Under the pieces are notes generated by a model. That model was not told the origin of the DNA and did not search any database. It was given only the letters and a program-made list of their open reading frames with translations. From Chloroflexota bacterium (lineage in GTDB: Bacteria > Chloroflexota > Anaerolineae > Anaerolineales > UBA4823), in the NCBI GenBank assembly GCA_021849525.1, contig JAJZSS010000053.1, positions 1-8,010 of the forward strand: a DNA stretch of 8,010 nucleotides. Direction: 5' to 3'. Shown in pieces: positions 1-4,885 of the stretch (position 1 is the first letter of the stretch; the number at the start of each line of letters is the position of its first letter). Made by a program: the position numbers and the translations under genes.

Positions 1-738
1 TTCCGATCTCAGGGCTTGTAAAACAGCCGCCTCATCCATATGGCTTACATCCAGGATAAATCCGAGGCTCGCCATACTTTCCAACAGGGCAAAGCCCTCT
101 TTGGTCAGCGGTCCCGGCTCTCGCGTCCCACCACAAAACCGGGTTCCAGCCCAGGCAGGTCCGATGATCCTCAATCCCAGCTCCCACCATTCCTCAAGCT
201 CGCTCGGGGCGCGGACCCCCTCAGCCCCTTCCATCAGCATGACCAGCCCAACCTTACGTCCCTGCGCAGTCTCCTCAGATGGTTGTTCAGGCTCTTCGTC
301 TGGATATTGCACCTCAGGAACAATTCCTCTGGCAAGCAGCTCGTAACGGTCAGGTGGAAGGTCCTGCCAATCCGTGAGGATGGTTTTCAAATCGGAATTA
401 TTTTTAATCAATCGAAAATGATCCGGATAATCATCGCCGAGCCGCAGATAAGCATCCAACTGGGCGCGATATAAGCGGGATGCCTGAGAGTAATCGGAAT
501 AGTACTGGGTATCCCATGCACCCTCTCTCCGGCGTTCTGGCGAGACGAATAGAGTAGCGAAAATAACCGCCACCTGCCCACGCTGATAATCGGGCCAACC
601 CAACAGAGTAATTCCTGCCTGGGTTTCTACGGCCTTCCCAGATTCCAGCCGGCGAGTCTCAGCTGCCGGGCGTGTATAGTTACGCCCAAAAGTCAGCATA
701 TTCCAGGCTAAATCTTGATGTCCATCAATGATGATCAT
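1..738 (-). CDS. Membrane dipeptidase, peptidase family M19 (renal dipeptidase-like), 3' part missing
   Basis: The first 246 codons are present and the frame is still open at base 1; the family is usually about 350-400 aa. The N-terminus MIIIDGHQDLAWNM carries the HxD metal pair (H7, D9). VMLMEGAEG near residue 170 holds the likely bridging Glu. DVSHMD at 230-235 gives a further metal-site His (H233). Downstream His/Asp residues lie outside the window. The family hydrolyses dipeptides with a binuclear zinc centre. There is no signal peptide, so this copy is probably cytoplasmic, and an acidic Pro/Glu-rich insertion near residues 145-157 interrupts the fold. The ATG at 738 is the first start in frame, 15 nt after the mutY stop, with only a weak AGG-type ribosome site. 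It appears to be the last visible gene of the minus-strand operon. The family call is firm; the substrate is unknown. The last codons before the edge may be affected by an adapter-like 9-mer (see findings). Confidence 0.9.
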   Translation of the reverse strand, partial: MIIIDGHQDLAWNMLTFGRNYTRPAAETRRLESGKAVETQAGITLLGWPDYQRGQVAVIFATLFVSPERRREGAWDTQYYSDYSQASRLYRAQLDAYLRLGDDYPDHFRLIKNNSDLKTILTDWQDLPPDRYELLARGIVPEVQYPDEEPEQPSEETAQGRKVGLVMLMEGAEGVRAPSELEEWWELGLRIIGPAWAGTRFCGGTREPGPLTKEGFALLESMASLGFILDVSHMDEAAVLQALRSE

Positions 739-753
739 GCTGCCTGCTTGCGA

Positions 754-1845
754 CTATATCTCAGTGTCCCGGGCGGGAATCCCCAGGACTAACTGGGAGG
801 CAATCTGTCGGTCCACTTTGCCCATCGGATAATTAGCCAGCTCACCTGGCTCGGTCCAGACCAGATCCTGGACCTGGATTAACTGCGGCTCTGGCGTGCC
901 TTCCTGCCATTGGCACAGAAAGGTATGCACCGTAACCCGGAAATGAGTATAGGCATGCCGGTAAACATTCAGAGGTTCGCCGACCTTGATCTGAATTCCC
1001 AGCTCCTCCTGCAGCTCACGTGCCAGACATTCGGGTAGAGTCTCATTGGGCTCTTGTTTTCCACCGGGAAACTCCCACAATCCACCCAATAAACCCTTAA
1101 GAAGTCGCTGGGTGATCAGATAGCGCCCTCCCCGCTGCATGACTGCGGCTGCCACTTGGTAATGGGGGATTGATTGCTTTGGCAGGCTCACAGGTCGCTG
1201 TTCCTGGATGCCAAGTTGGAAAGCCTGACAAAATTCCTTTATTGGGCAGACTGCGCATTGGGGAAGGCGCGGAGTGCATATCGTAGCCCCTAAATCCATC
1301 AGCGCCTGGTTATAATCCCCCGCGGCACCTTCTGGCAGGTATTTTTCCGCCAGCTCCCACAGACGGGCTTCTCCTTGCGGTGAGCGAGCAGGAAGATCGA
1401 CATTAAACAAGCGCGCCAGGACCCTGCGAATATTTCCATCCAGGGCGGCGACATTCTCCCCGAAGGCTATCGAGGCAATCGCCCCAGCAGTATAACGACC
1501 AACCCCAGGCAATCTGCGCAGCTCTCGACTGGTGGAGGGGATCGCCACTCCCTGGGCCATTACCTGGCGTGCAGCGAGGTGCAAATTTCGCGCCCGGCTG
1601 TAATAGCCTAAACCCTCCCAAACCCCCAGGACCTCTTGTAAGGGTGCATCTGCTAACTTTTGGATCGTGGGGAAATGCTCCATCCAGCGTTGGAAATACG
1701 GGCTAACAGACTCCACCCGAGTCTGTTGGAGCATGATCTCCGACACCCAGACTGCATATGGATCGGGATGTCCACGCCAGGGAAGCTTACGCGCGTTACT
1801 TTGATACCAGAGGAGAAGGGGATCTGTGAAAGAAGACTGACTCAC
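754..1845 (-). CDS. mutY: A/G-specific adenine DNA glycosylase MutY with C-terminal Nudix domain
   Basis: MutY removes adenine mispaired with 8-oxoguanine in base-excision repair. Numbering from the proposed GTG start (363 aa): catalytic Glu36 in SEIMLQQT, helix-hairpin-helix LPGVGRYTAGAI (112-123), catalytic Asp136 in ALDGNIRRVLAR, and [4Fe-4S] cysteines C190, C197, C200, C206 (CX6CX2CX5C). All are about two residues from their E. coli positions. The C-terminal domain (about 228-355) contains a complete Nudix box, G262 to I284 (GX5EX7REUXEEXGU), which the E. coli enzyme lacks. The frame extends upstream to an ATG at 1929, but that would overlap the preceding gene by 88 nt and add 28 residues without MutY character. 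The GTG at 1845 overlaps the upstream TGA (GTGA), giving the expected length and translational coupling; GGTGGG about 8 nt upstream is a modest ribosome site. The stop is TAG at 754-756. Confidence 0.95.
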   Translation of the reverse strand: MSQSSFTDPLLLWYQSNARKLPWRGHPDPYAVWVSEIMLQQTRVESVSPYFQRWMEHFPTIQKLADAPLQEVLGVWEGLGYYSRARNLHLAARQVMAQGVAIPSTSRELRRLPGVGRYTAGAIASIAFGENVAALDGNIRRVLARLFNVDLPARSPQGEARLWELAEKYLPEGAAGDYNQALMDLGATICTPRLPQCAVCPIKEFCQAFQLGIQEQRPVSLPKQSIPHYQVAAAVMQRGGRYLITQRLLKGLLGGLWEFPGGKQEPNETLPECLARELQEELGIQIKVGEPLNVYRHAYTHFRVTVHTFLCQWQEGTPEPQLIQVQDLVWTEPGELANYPMGKVDRQIASQLVLGIPARDTEI

Positions 1846-2144
1846 ATTTGAAACCCACCGCGTGCCTGGACAACCTTGTATTTGTAGTTCTCTACATAAT
1901 CTAAGAGGCGTTTTGTCAGGCTGTCCCAATCGGGTGAAACCAGGATGTTTTGCATAGCATCCATACTGTTCATCTGAGCTGCCACCAGGATTTGCGGCTG
2001 GCTGCCATACATCGTGAACCAGGCCTCACCAGGCTCCATTCCAAGATGCTGCATTCCTGGGATAAAATCACGTACTACAAACTCAAAATAATCCTGTTCA
2101 CGCCCGGGTAAGATATCCCAGGACAAGAGAAGCTTAACCGCCAT
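1842..2144 (-). CDS. Small hypothetical protein, possible dimeric alpha/beta-barrel (NIPSNAP/DABB-like) fold
   Basis: A 100-aa protein with no signal peptide, no TM segment and no Cys. It starts MAVKLLLSWDILPGREQDYF, a beta strand followed by an acidic/aromatic helix, and ends with a helix rich in Tyr/Lys (LLDYVENYKYKVV). The pattern of strand, 'G-R-E-x-x-Y-F-x-F' helix and 'LGMEPGEAWFTMYGSQPQILVAAQM' strand pair fits small ferredoxin-like dimeric barrel proteins, but this is an impression of fold, not of a recognised family. GGAGA (2151-2155) lies 7 nt before the ATG, a good ribosome site. It begins 15 nt after the MBL-fold gene and its TGA overlaps the GTG start of mutY, so it is almost certainly co-transcribed and translationally coupled to mutY. 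No function is assigned. Confidence 0.82.
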   Translation of the reverse strand: MAVKLLLSWDILPGREQDYFEFVVRDFIPGMQHLGMEPGEAWFTMYGSQPQILVAAQMNSMDAMQNILVSPDWDSLTKRLLDYVENYKYKVVQARGGFQM

Positions 2145-2159
2145 TTCGATTCTCCATTT

Positions 2160-2807
2160 TCAGGATTTCTCGTAGTTCAAAATTACGACGCGCGTTTCTT
2201 CAGGTATAGAATTCTGAGTCACTTTCAATGAAGGTAATGGCTCAATATCGCCCAGGCCCATTTCTTTCAGGAACTTACTCACCGGGGCCAATTCCAGACT
2301 GCTATCGGGGGTTCTGTAATGCATTGGAATGACAATCCCGGGCTCCAGGAGGCTGACAACTTCAACAGCTTTAGCTGCCGAAAGTCCACCGCCTCCTCCC
2401 ACCGGGACTAAAACGACATTTACATTGCCCAGAGCCTCGATCTCCGCCTGATTGGGAATTTTCTGGACATCGCCCATATGAGCGACTGTAATTCCATCAT
2501 AATCAAATACGTATAACGTGTTACGGGGTTCGTCCGGGTTGTTCTTGTGGCTGCCATTCGTTTGTACAGCCGTGATAAAAACGCCGCCGATTTCGAATTC
2601 TCCCGGTCCGGTAAGGACATGCGTTCGGCCTTTCACCGCGGATATAAAATTATGTCCAGGTGCGTCATGGCTTACCGTGACAATATCGCCGCGCAATTTT
2701 AAAGCTTCATAACCGGCTGTGCGATGGTCGAAAGGATCAGTGACCACAGTCGCCATCCCACGCTCGGTTAACCGGAAGCAAGAATGTCCATACCAGGTGA
2801 TTTCCAT
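2160..2807 (-). CDS. MBL-fold metal-dependent hydrolase, UPF0173/Lactamase_B_3-like
   Basis: 215 aa. The N-terminus MEITWYGHSCFRL is typical of the UPF0173/UlaG-related branch of the metallo-beta-lactamase superfamily. It is followed by TDPF (23-26), GDIVTVSHDAPGHN (40-53) in place of the usual HxHxDH, HMGD (110-113, metal Asp113), a glycine run PVGGGGG (135-141) and IPMHY (160-164, metal His163). The order and spacing fit a complete single-domain hydrolase. The metal motif is degenerate (H47, H52), which is common in this branch but leaves substrate and activity open. It is probably cytoplasmic. AAGGAG lies 4 nt before the ATG (complement of 2812-2817), so the start is secure. It is the first gene of the minus-strand operon leading to mutY and the M19 peptidase; a TATAAT on the minus strand at 2927-2932 is a candidate promoter. 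Confidence 0.88.
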   Translation of the reverse strand: MEITWYGHSCFRLTERGMATVVTDPFDHRTAGYEALKLRGDIVTVSHDAPGHNFISAVKGRTHVLTGPGEFEIGGVFITAVQTNGSHKNNPDEPRNTLYVFDYDGITVAHMGDVQKIPNQAEIEALGNVNVVLVPVGGGGGLSAAKAVEVVSLLEPGIVIPMHYRTPDSSLELAPVSKFLKEMGLGDIEPLPSLKVTQNSIPEETRVVILNYEKS

Positions 2808-2811
2808 AAAA

Positions 2812-2817
2812 CTCCTT
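2812..2817 (-). promoter_or_regulatory. Shine-Dalgarno AAGGAG of the MBL-fold hydrolase
   Basis: The minus strand reads AAGGAG-TTTT-ATG, a strong ribosome site that fixes the start of the first gene of the operon. Confidence 0.8.
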
Positions 2818-2878
2818 GATTTAACTCTTGGCTTGGGACAGGTTCACAAACCAGGAGATTTGTATTATTTGAGTTCGC

Positions 2879-2912
2879 TATCAGCGGTCGCTAAATATCA
2901 GCTATCGCTAAA
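2879..2912. repeat. 17-bp tandem direct repeat, two copies
   Basis: Two adjacent 17-bp units, TATCAGCGGTCGCTAAA (2879-2895) and TATCAGCTATCGCTAAA (2896-2912), differ at two neighbouring positions. A partial further copy (TTCGCTA, 2874-2880) precedes them. They lie in the divergent intergenic region between the minus-strand operon and the plus-strand gene at 2996, just downstream of the candidate minus-strand -10. The repeat is seen directly; a role as a regulator binding site is inferred. Confidence 0.75.
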
Positions 2913-2926
2913 TCCAACTGGTTAAG

Positions 2927-2932
2927 ATTATA
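2927..2932 (-). promoter_or_regulatory. Candidate -10 element (TATAAT) for the minus-strand operon
   Basis: The minus strand reads a perfect TATAAT about 120 nt upstream of the MBL-fold start. No convincing -35 is seen at 16-18 nt (GGTGGG/TGGTGG there), so the assignment is tentative. Transcription from here would carry the 17-bp tandem repeats in the leader. Confidence 0.35.
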
Positions 2933-2975
2933 CATCATTGCACCCATTTCCCACCAGTCAGGCAAACGGGTGGCA

Positions 2976-2984
2976 TGGTATGAT
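2976..2984 (+). promoter_or_regulatory. Candidate extended -10 (TGGTATGAT) for the gene at 2996
   Basis: TGn followed by TATGAT matches an extended -10. The ATG lies 11 nt after its last base, about where transcription would start, and no Shine-Dalgarno precedes the ATG. This fits a leaderless transcript. There is no clear -35. Confidence 0.4.
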
Positions 2985-2995
2985 GGCATTCAAAG

Positions 2996-3796
2996 ATGTG
3001 CCCGCCTATCTCAACCCCCATTTTGTATCCTTCTTTCACCCCACTGGCCAAAATCAGCCAACCAGGTGCAGATCAAATTCGCCTGGAAATTCCAGCCGGA
3101 CTGGCAGGGCGCTATCGCCTGGCTCAGCTTGACGATTATCTGGGGTTGCCGCGGCAATCCTTTCATTGGGAAGCACCCGTTGAGCTTAGCCTGACTGCGA
3201 AATCATCCTCCATGTCAATCCCAGGTACCTGGGGTTTTGGCTTTTGGAATGATCCCTTTAGCCTGGTCATGCCATCGAGCGCCAGGTCGCTGCGCCTGCC
3301 AACCTTGCCTGACACAGCCTGGTATTTCTTCGCTTCGCCACAAAACTATCTTACACTGCGGGATGACATGCCAGCGCATGGCAGCCTGGCTGCCGTGTTT
3401 CGTTCACCAGGCTGGCCCGCAGTTTTTTCCCTGGCAGCCGCACCTCTCGGGCCATTCCTTCTCATCCGTCCTCTGGCCCGTTTGCTACGCCGACTGGGAC
3501 GCAGATTTATCGCAGAGAGCAGTGCGGCATTACCGATAAACCCGGCAGAGCCTCACCAGTATCGCATTGTTTGGGAGCAAAGCCGAGTGCGATTCTGGGT
3601 AGATGGCAAGATTGTCTTACTCTCGCAAGTATCCCCTCGCGGGCCACTGGGGCTGGTTGTCTGGATCGATAACCAGTTTGCGGCATGGTTACCAGGCGGT
3701 CAATTGAAATATGGCACCCTGGAAAACGCCGAGCCCGCCTGGATTGAAATCACAGCCTTAAGAATCAACGGTCAGCCAATCAGCATAAGCTGGTAA
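2996..3796 (+). CDS. Hypothetical protein with concanavalin A/LamG-like C-terminal half
   Basis: 266 aa, not a recognised named family. The central part has WGFGFWNDPFSL (79-90), and residues 187-204 read like the strand motif of GH16/LamG-type jelly rolls, with HxYRIxW...VRFWVDG, followed by a Gly/Pro turn and LGLVVWIDNQFAAW (218-231). No catalytic ExDxxE of GH16 is visible, so a binding or structural role is more likely than hydrolysis. No signal peptide is seen. A hydrophobic segment with an Arg-rich end (about 142-170) could be an amphipathic helix. An in-frame TGA at 2981 limits the start to the ATG at 2996 or later. No Shine-Dalgarno precedes it, but an extended -10 does. The stop TAA at 3794 is 28 nt before the tRNA promoter. 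Coding is supported by length and coherent protein character; the fold is an inference. Confidence 0.72.
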   Translation: MCPPISTPILYPSFTPLAKISQPGADQIRLEIPAGLAGRYRLAQLDDYLGLPRQSFHWEAPVELSLTAKSSSMSIPGTWGFGFWNDPFSLVMPSSARSLRLPTLPDTAWYFFASPQNYLTLRDDMPAHGSLAAVFRSPGWPAVFSLAAAPLGPFLLIRPLARLLRRLGRRFIAESSAALPINPAEPHQYRIVWEQSRVRFWVDGKIVLLSQVSPRGPLGLVVWIDNQFAAWLPGGQLKYGTLENAEPAWIEITALRINGQPISISW

Positions 3797-3824
3797 GAAT
3801 GATTTTGCTCAAGCCGCGGCCCGC

Positions 3825-3852
3825 TTGACAAGGCAAACACATATGGTAAAAT
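3825..3852 (+). promoter_or_regulatory. Sigma-70-type promoter of the tRNA operon
   Basis: TTGACA (3825-3830), 16-nt spacer, TAAAAT (3847-3852). Transcription would start near 3859, giving a leader of about 44 nt before tRNA-Phe. A perfect -35, a near-consensus -10 and its position directly before three tRNAs make this the best promoter in the window. Confidence 0.8.
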
Positions 3853-3902
3853 AACTGCGCTCTGGGAACAGAGAATGGTTCCTACGAGCTTTGAACATAT
3901 AA

Positions 3903-3975
3903 GCCGAGATAGCTCAGTTGGTAGAGCACGCGACTGAAAATTGCGGTGTCGCCAGTTCGATCCTGGCTCTCGGCA
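3903..3975 (+). tRNA. tRNA-Phe (anticodon GAA)
   Basis: 73 nt. Acceptor GCCGAGA pairs with TCTCGGC, with discriminator A at 3975. D arm is GCTC/GAGC. Anticodon stem CGCGA/TTGCG (one G-U) encloses loop CTGAAAA with anticodon GAA. T arm is GCCAG-TTCGATC-CTGGC. CCA is not encoded (CTC follows), so a CCA-adding enzyme is needed. First gene of a three-tRNA operon. Confidence 0.97.
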
Positions 3976-4002
3976 CTCTCGGCCAGAAAACAGGCTGTAG
4001 AT

Positions 4003-4075
4003 GCGGGCATAGTTCAGTTGGTAGAACACCTCCTTGCCAAGGAGAAGGTCACGGGTTCGAGTCCCGTTGCCCGCT
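4003..4075 (+). tRNA. tRNA-Gly (anticodon GCC)
   Basis: 73 nt. Acceptor GCGGGCA/TGCCCGC with discriminator T. D arm is GTTC/GAAC. Anticodon loop TTGCCAA carries GCC within stem CCTCC/GGAGA (terminal C-A mismatch). T arm is ACGGG-TTCGAGT-CCCGT. CCA is not encoded. It lies 27 nt after tRNA-Phe. Confidence 0.97.
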
Positions 4076-4087
4076 CAGGTAATTTTC

Positions 4088-4149
4088 AGCAAATGGCTGA
4101 TGGCAATGGCTGAAGCACAGCAAGCCATTTGCTCTCAGCCAATTTTTTT
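4088..4149 (+). promoter_or_regulatory. Stem-loop plus T run between tRNA-Gly and tRNA-Cys
   Basis: A perfect 11-bp inverted repeat, AGCAAATGGCT (4088-4098) and AGCCATTTGCT (4123-4133), with a 24-nt loop. A second pairing, GGCTGA (4095-4100 or 4108-4113) with TCAGCC (4135-4140), competes with it. A run of seven T (4143-4149) ends directly at the first base of tRNA-Cys. It may be a processing signal or a partial terminator/attenuator inside the operon. The structure is seen; the function is inferred. Confidence 0.55.
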
Positions 4150-4220
4150 GGCGACGTGGCCAAGTGGTAAGGCAAGGGTCTGCAAAACCCTCATCACGGG
4201 TTCAAATCCCGTCGTCGCCT
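4150..4220 (+). tRNA. tRNA-Cys (anticodon GCA)
   Basis: 71 nt. Acceptor GGCGACG/CGTCGCC with discriminator T (U73), the usual identity base for Cys. Anticodon stem AGGGT/ACCCT encloses loop CTGCAAA with GCA. T arm is ACGGG-TTCAAAT-CCCGT. CCA is not encoded. Last gene of the tRNA operon, followed 6 nt later by the terminator stem. Confidence 0.97.
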
Positions 4221-4226
4221 CTCTCG

Positions 4227-4260
4227 ACAGGCGCTCCATTTTGGGCGCCTGTTTTATTTT
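4227..4260 (+). terminator. Rho-independent terminator of the tRNA operon
   Basis: An 8-bp perfect stem, ACAGGCGC (4227-4234) with GCGCCTGT (4245-4252), a 10-nt loop and a T-rich tail (TTTTATTTT, to 4260). Confidence 0.9.
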
Positions 4261-4404
4261 CCCCTTAACTCAAATTCAGTCAATTTGTTACACCAACCCA
4301 TCCTCAGCACTCCCAGATATTGAAATTAATTTTGCATATATTTGTTTTTTACAACCCAAAAACCACCTTAAGGCGGGGTTAACCGCCGATTTAACATCTC
4401 AATA

Positions 4405-4416
4405 TGACATTTGTCA
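4405..4416. promoter_or_regulatory. 12-bp palindromic operator candidate (TGACATTTGTCA)
   Basis: TGACA-TT-TGTCA is a dyad with a 2-nt centre, lying 1 nt upstream of a TTGACT -35-like hexamer. The position suits an activator or repressor dimer acting on the promoter of the peptide/prenyltransferase genes. It does not match the Bacillus ComA box (TTGCGG-N4-CCGCAA). Confidence 0.45.
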
Positions 4417-4417
4417 C

Positions 4418-4446
4418 TTGACTCATGCAATCCATTATGATATTTT
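4418..4446 (+). promoter_or_regulatory. Candidate promoter for the precursor peptide operon
   Basis: TTGACT (4418-4423), 17-nt spacer, TATTTT (4441-4446). The -35 is good and the -10 mediocre. It would give a leader of about 145 nt. Confidence 0.4.
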
Positions 4447-4501
4447 TGTACTAACGTATTTGTTAGGCTTGCAGTTCTGTTAGGTGGATTTTTCGTACCC
4501 C

Positions 4502-4528
4502 AATAATTGTCCTGAAGGTGAAATTATT
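4502..4528 (+). other. Leader stem-loop upstream of the peptide gene
   Basis: AATAATT (4502-4508) pairs with AATTATT (4522-4528), with an inner CC-TGAA-GG turn. No T tract follows, so it is not a terminator; it may be an mRNA leader structure. It is AU-rich and could be chance. Confidence 0.3.
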
Positions 4529-4586
4529 CAAAGCAATTAAATTCTTCGTGTAGGACCATTATTCAACCATCATTCACATAAAGATC

Positions 4587-4592
4587 AAGGAG
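4587..4592 (+). promoter_or_regulatory. Strong Shine-Dalgarno of the peptide gene
   Basis: AAGGAG lies 5 nt before the ATG at 4598. It is the best ribosome site on the plus strand of this window, in contrast to the weak or absent sites of the next two genes, suggesting the peptide is made in excess over its modifying enzyme and sensor. Confidence 0.85.
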
Positions 4593-4597
4593 AAATA

Positions 4598-4882
4598 ATG
4601 ACACTCGCCCAAGTGGTCTACAACATCTCGACCGATAATGAATTCGCTAAAATGTGGAATACTGATCCAGAGGCTGCCCTTGCTGAACGCGGCCTGAAGT
4701 TGAGCCGTGAAGAAATGGCTTTCCTATCAAAGGGCCTGCAGCGCAAGAACAGCGCCCAAGGACCTCTGGTATTCAGCGAAGGCGATACCATCAATCAAGT
4801 ATCCTGGTATCAATCCGGTACGATCGACCAGGTATCCTGGTACCAATCCAGTGGCGTTGAACGCACATCCTGGTACCAGTAA
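4598..4882 (+). CDS. Putative ComX-like precursor peptide with three SWYQ-ending core repeats
   Basis: 94 aa. Residues 1-50 form a charged, helix-prone leader (YNISTDNEFAKMW, then DPEAALAERGLKLSREEMAFL, an arrangement seen in several RiPP leaders), with no secretion signal and no double-Gly site. Residues 51-61 are a Ser/Gly/Pro linker. The C-terminus consists of three 11-residue units ending at Q72, Q83 and Q94. They share SWYQ, with Trp at 70, 81 and 92, and the last unit ends exactly at the stop. There is no Cys, which argues against lanthipeptide or Cys-derived azole chemistry. SWYQ is kept with synonymous codon changes while the flanks diverge, pointing to selection on the peptide. The prenyltransferase-like gene starts 3 nt later. 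Bacillus ComX also carries its modified Trp near the C-terminus (third from the end in strain 168, as here). Role inferred: precursor of a Trp-modified signal peptide. Confidence 0.8.
   Translation: MTLAQVVYNISTDNEFAKMWNTDPEAALAERGLKLSREEMAFLSKGLQRKNSAQGPLVFSEGDTINQVSWYQSGTIDQVSWYQSSGVERTSWYQ
4784..4879 (+). repeat. Three in-frame 33-bp repeats encoding the core units
   Basis: Units encode DTINQVSWYQ (4784-4813), SGTIDQVSWYQ (4814-4846) and SSGVERTSWYQ (4847-4879). The Trp codons are at 4805, 4838 and 4871, exactly 33 nt apart. Units 1 and 2 share GTATCCTGGTAYCAATCC; unit 3 keeps only the SWYQ codons. Confidence 0.92.
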
Positions 4883-4885
4883 AGC

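Larger units (their letters stand above)
4261..4597 (+). other. Gene-free, AT-rich regulatory region upstream of the peptide gene
   Basis: No credible gene is seen on either strand. It holds a GC hairpin GGCGG/CCGCC around GGTTAACC (4372-4387, no T tract), the 12-bp palindrome and promoter candidate listed separately, a small CTAAC/GTTAG stem (4451-4466) and an AATAATT/AATTATT stem (4502-4528). The length and number of dyads suggest a regulated promoter with a long leader for the peptide gene. Confidence 0.5.

Noticed and set aside
40..474. 144-aa open frame on the plus strand
   Set aside because: Antisense to the M19 peptidase, whose motifs HxD, MEGAEG and DVSHMD are clear; the plus-strand translation has no family character.
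1846..1929. Longer mutY start at the ATG at 1929
   Set aside because: Would overlap the well-supported upstream gene by 88 nt and add 28 residues with no MutY similarity; the GTG at 1845 gives normal length and near E. coli numbering.
2938..3539. Three plus-strand open frames overlapping the start of the 2996 gene
   Set aside because: They are shadows in other frames; only the 2996-3796 frame has protein-like composition over its full length.
3772..4029. 85-aa minus-strand open frame across the tRNA promoter and two tRNAs
   Set aside because: It is the complement of structured tRNA genes and their promoter.
4372..4387. GGCGG/CCGCC hairpin as a second terminator
   Set aside because: The stem is short and no T tract follows; the tRNA terminator at 4227-4260 already ends that operon.
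4034..4483. 149-aa plus-strand open frame
   Set aside because: Runs through tRNA-Gly, tRNA-Cys and the terminator; the reading frame is incidental.
4784..4879. CRISPR-like repeats
   Set aside because: The 33-bp periodicity is in frame, coding and without spacers of foreign character.
4598..4882. Lanthipeptide or thiazole-type precursor
   Set aside because: The peptide has no Cys, and the neighbour genes show no LanM/LanB, YcaO or radical SAM enzyme in the window; Trp is the conserved core residue.
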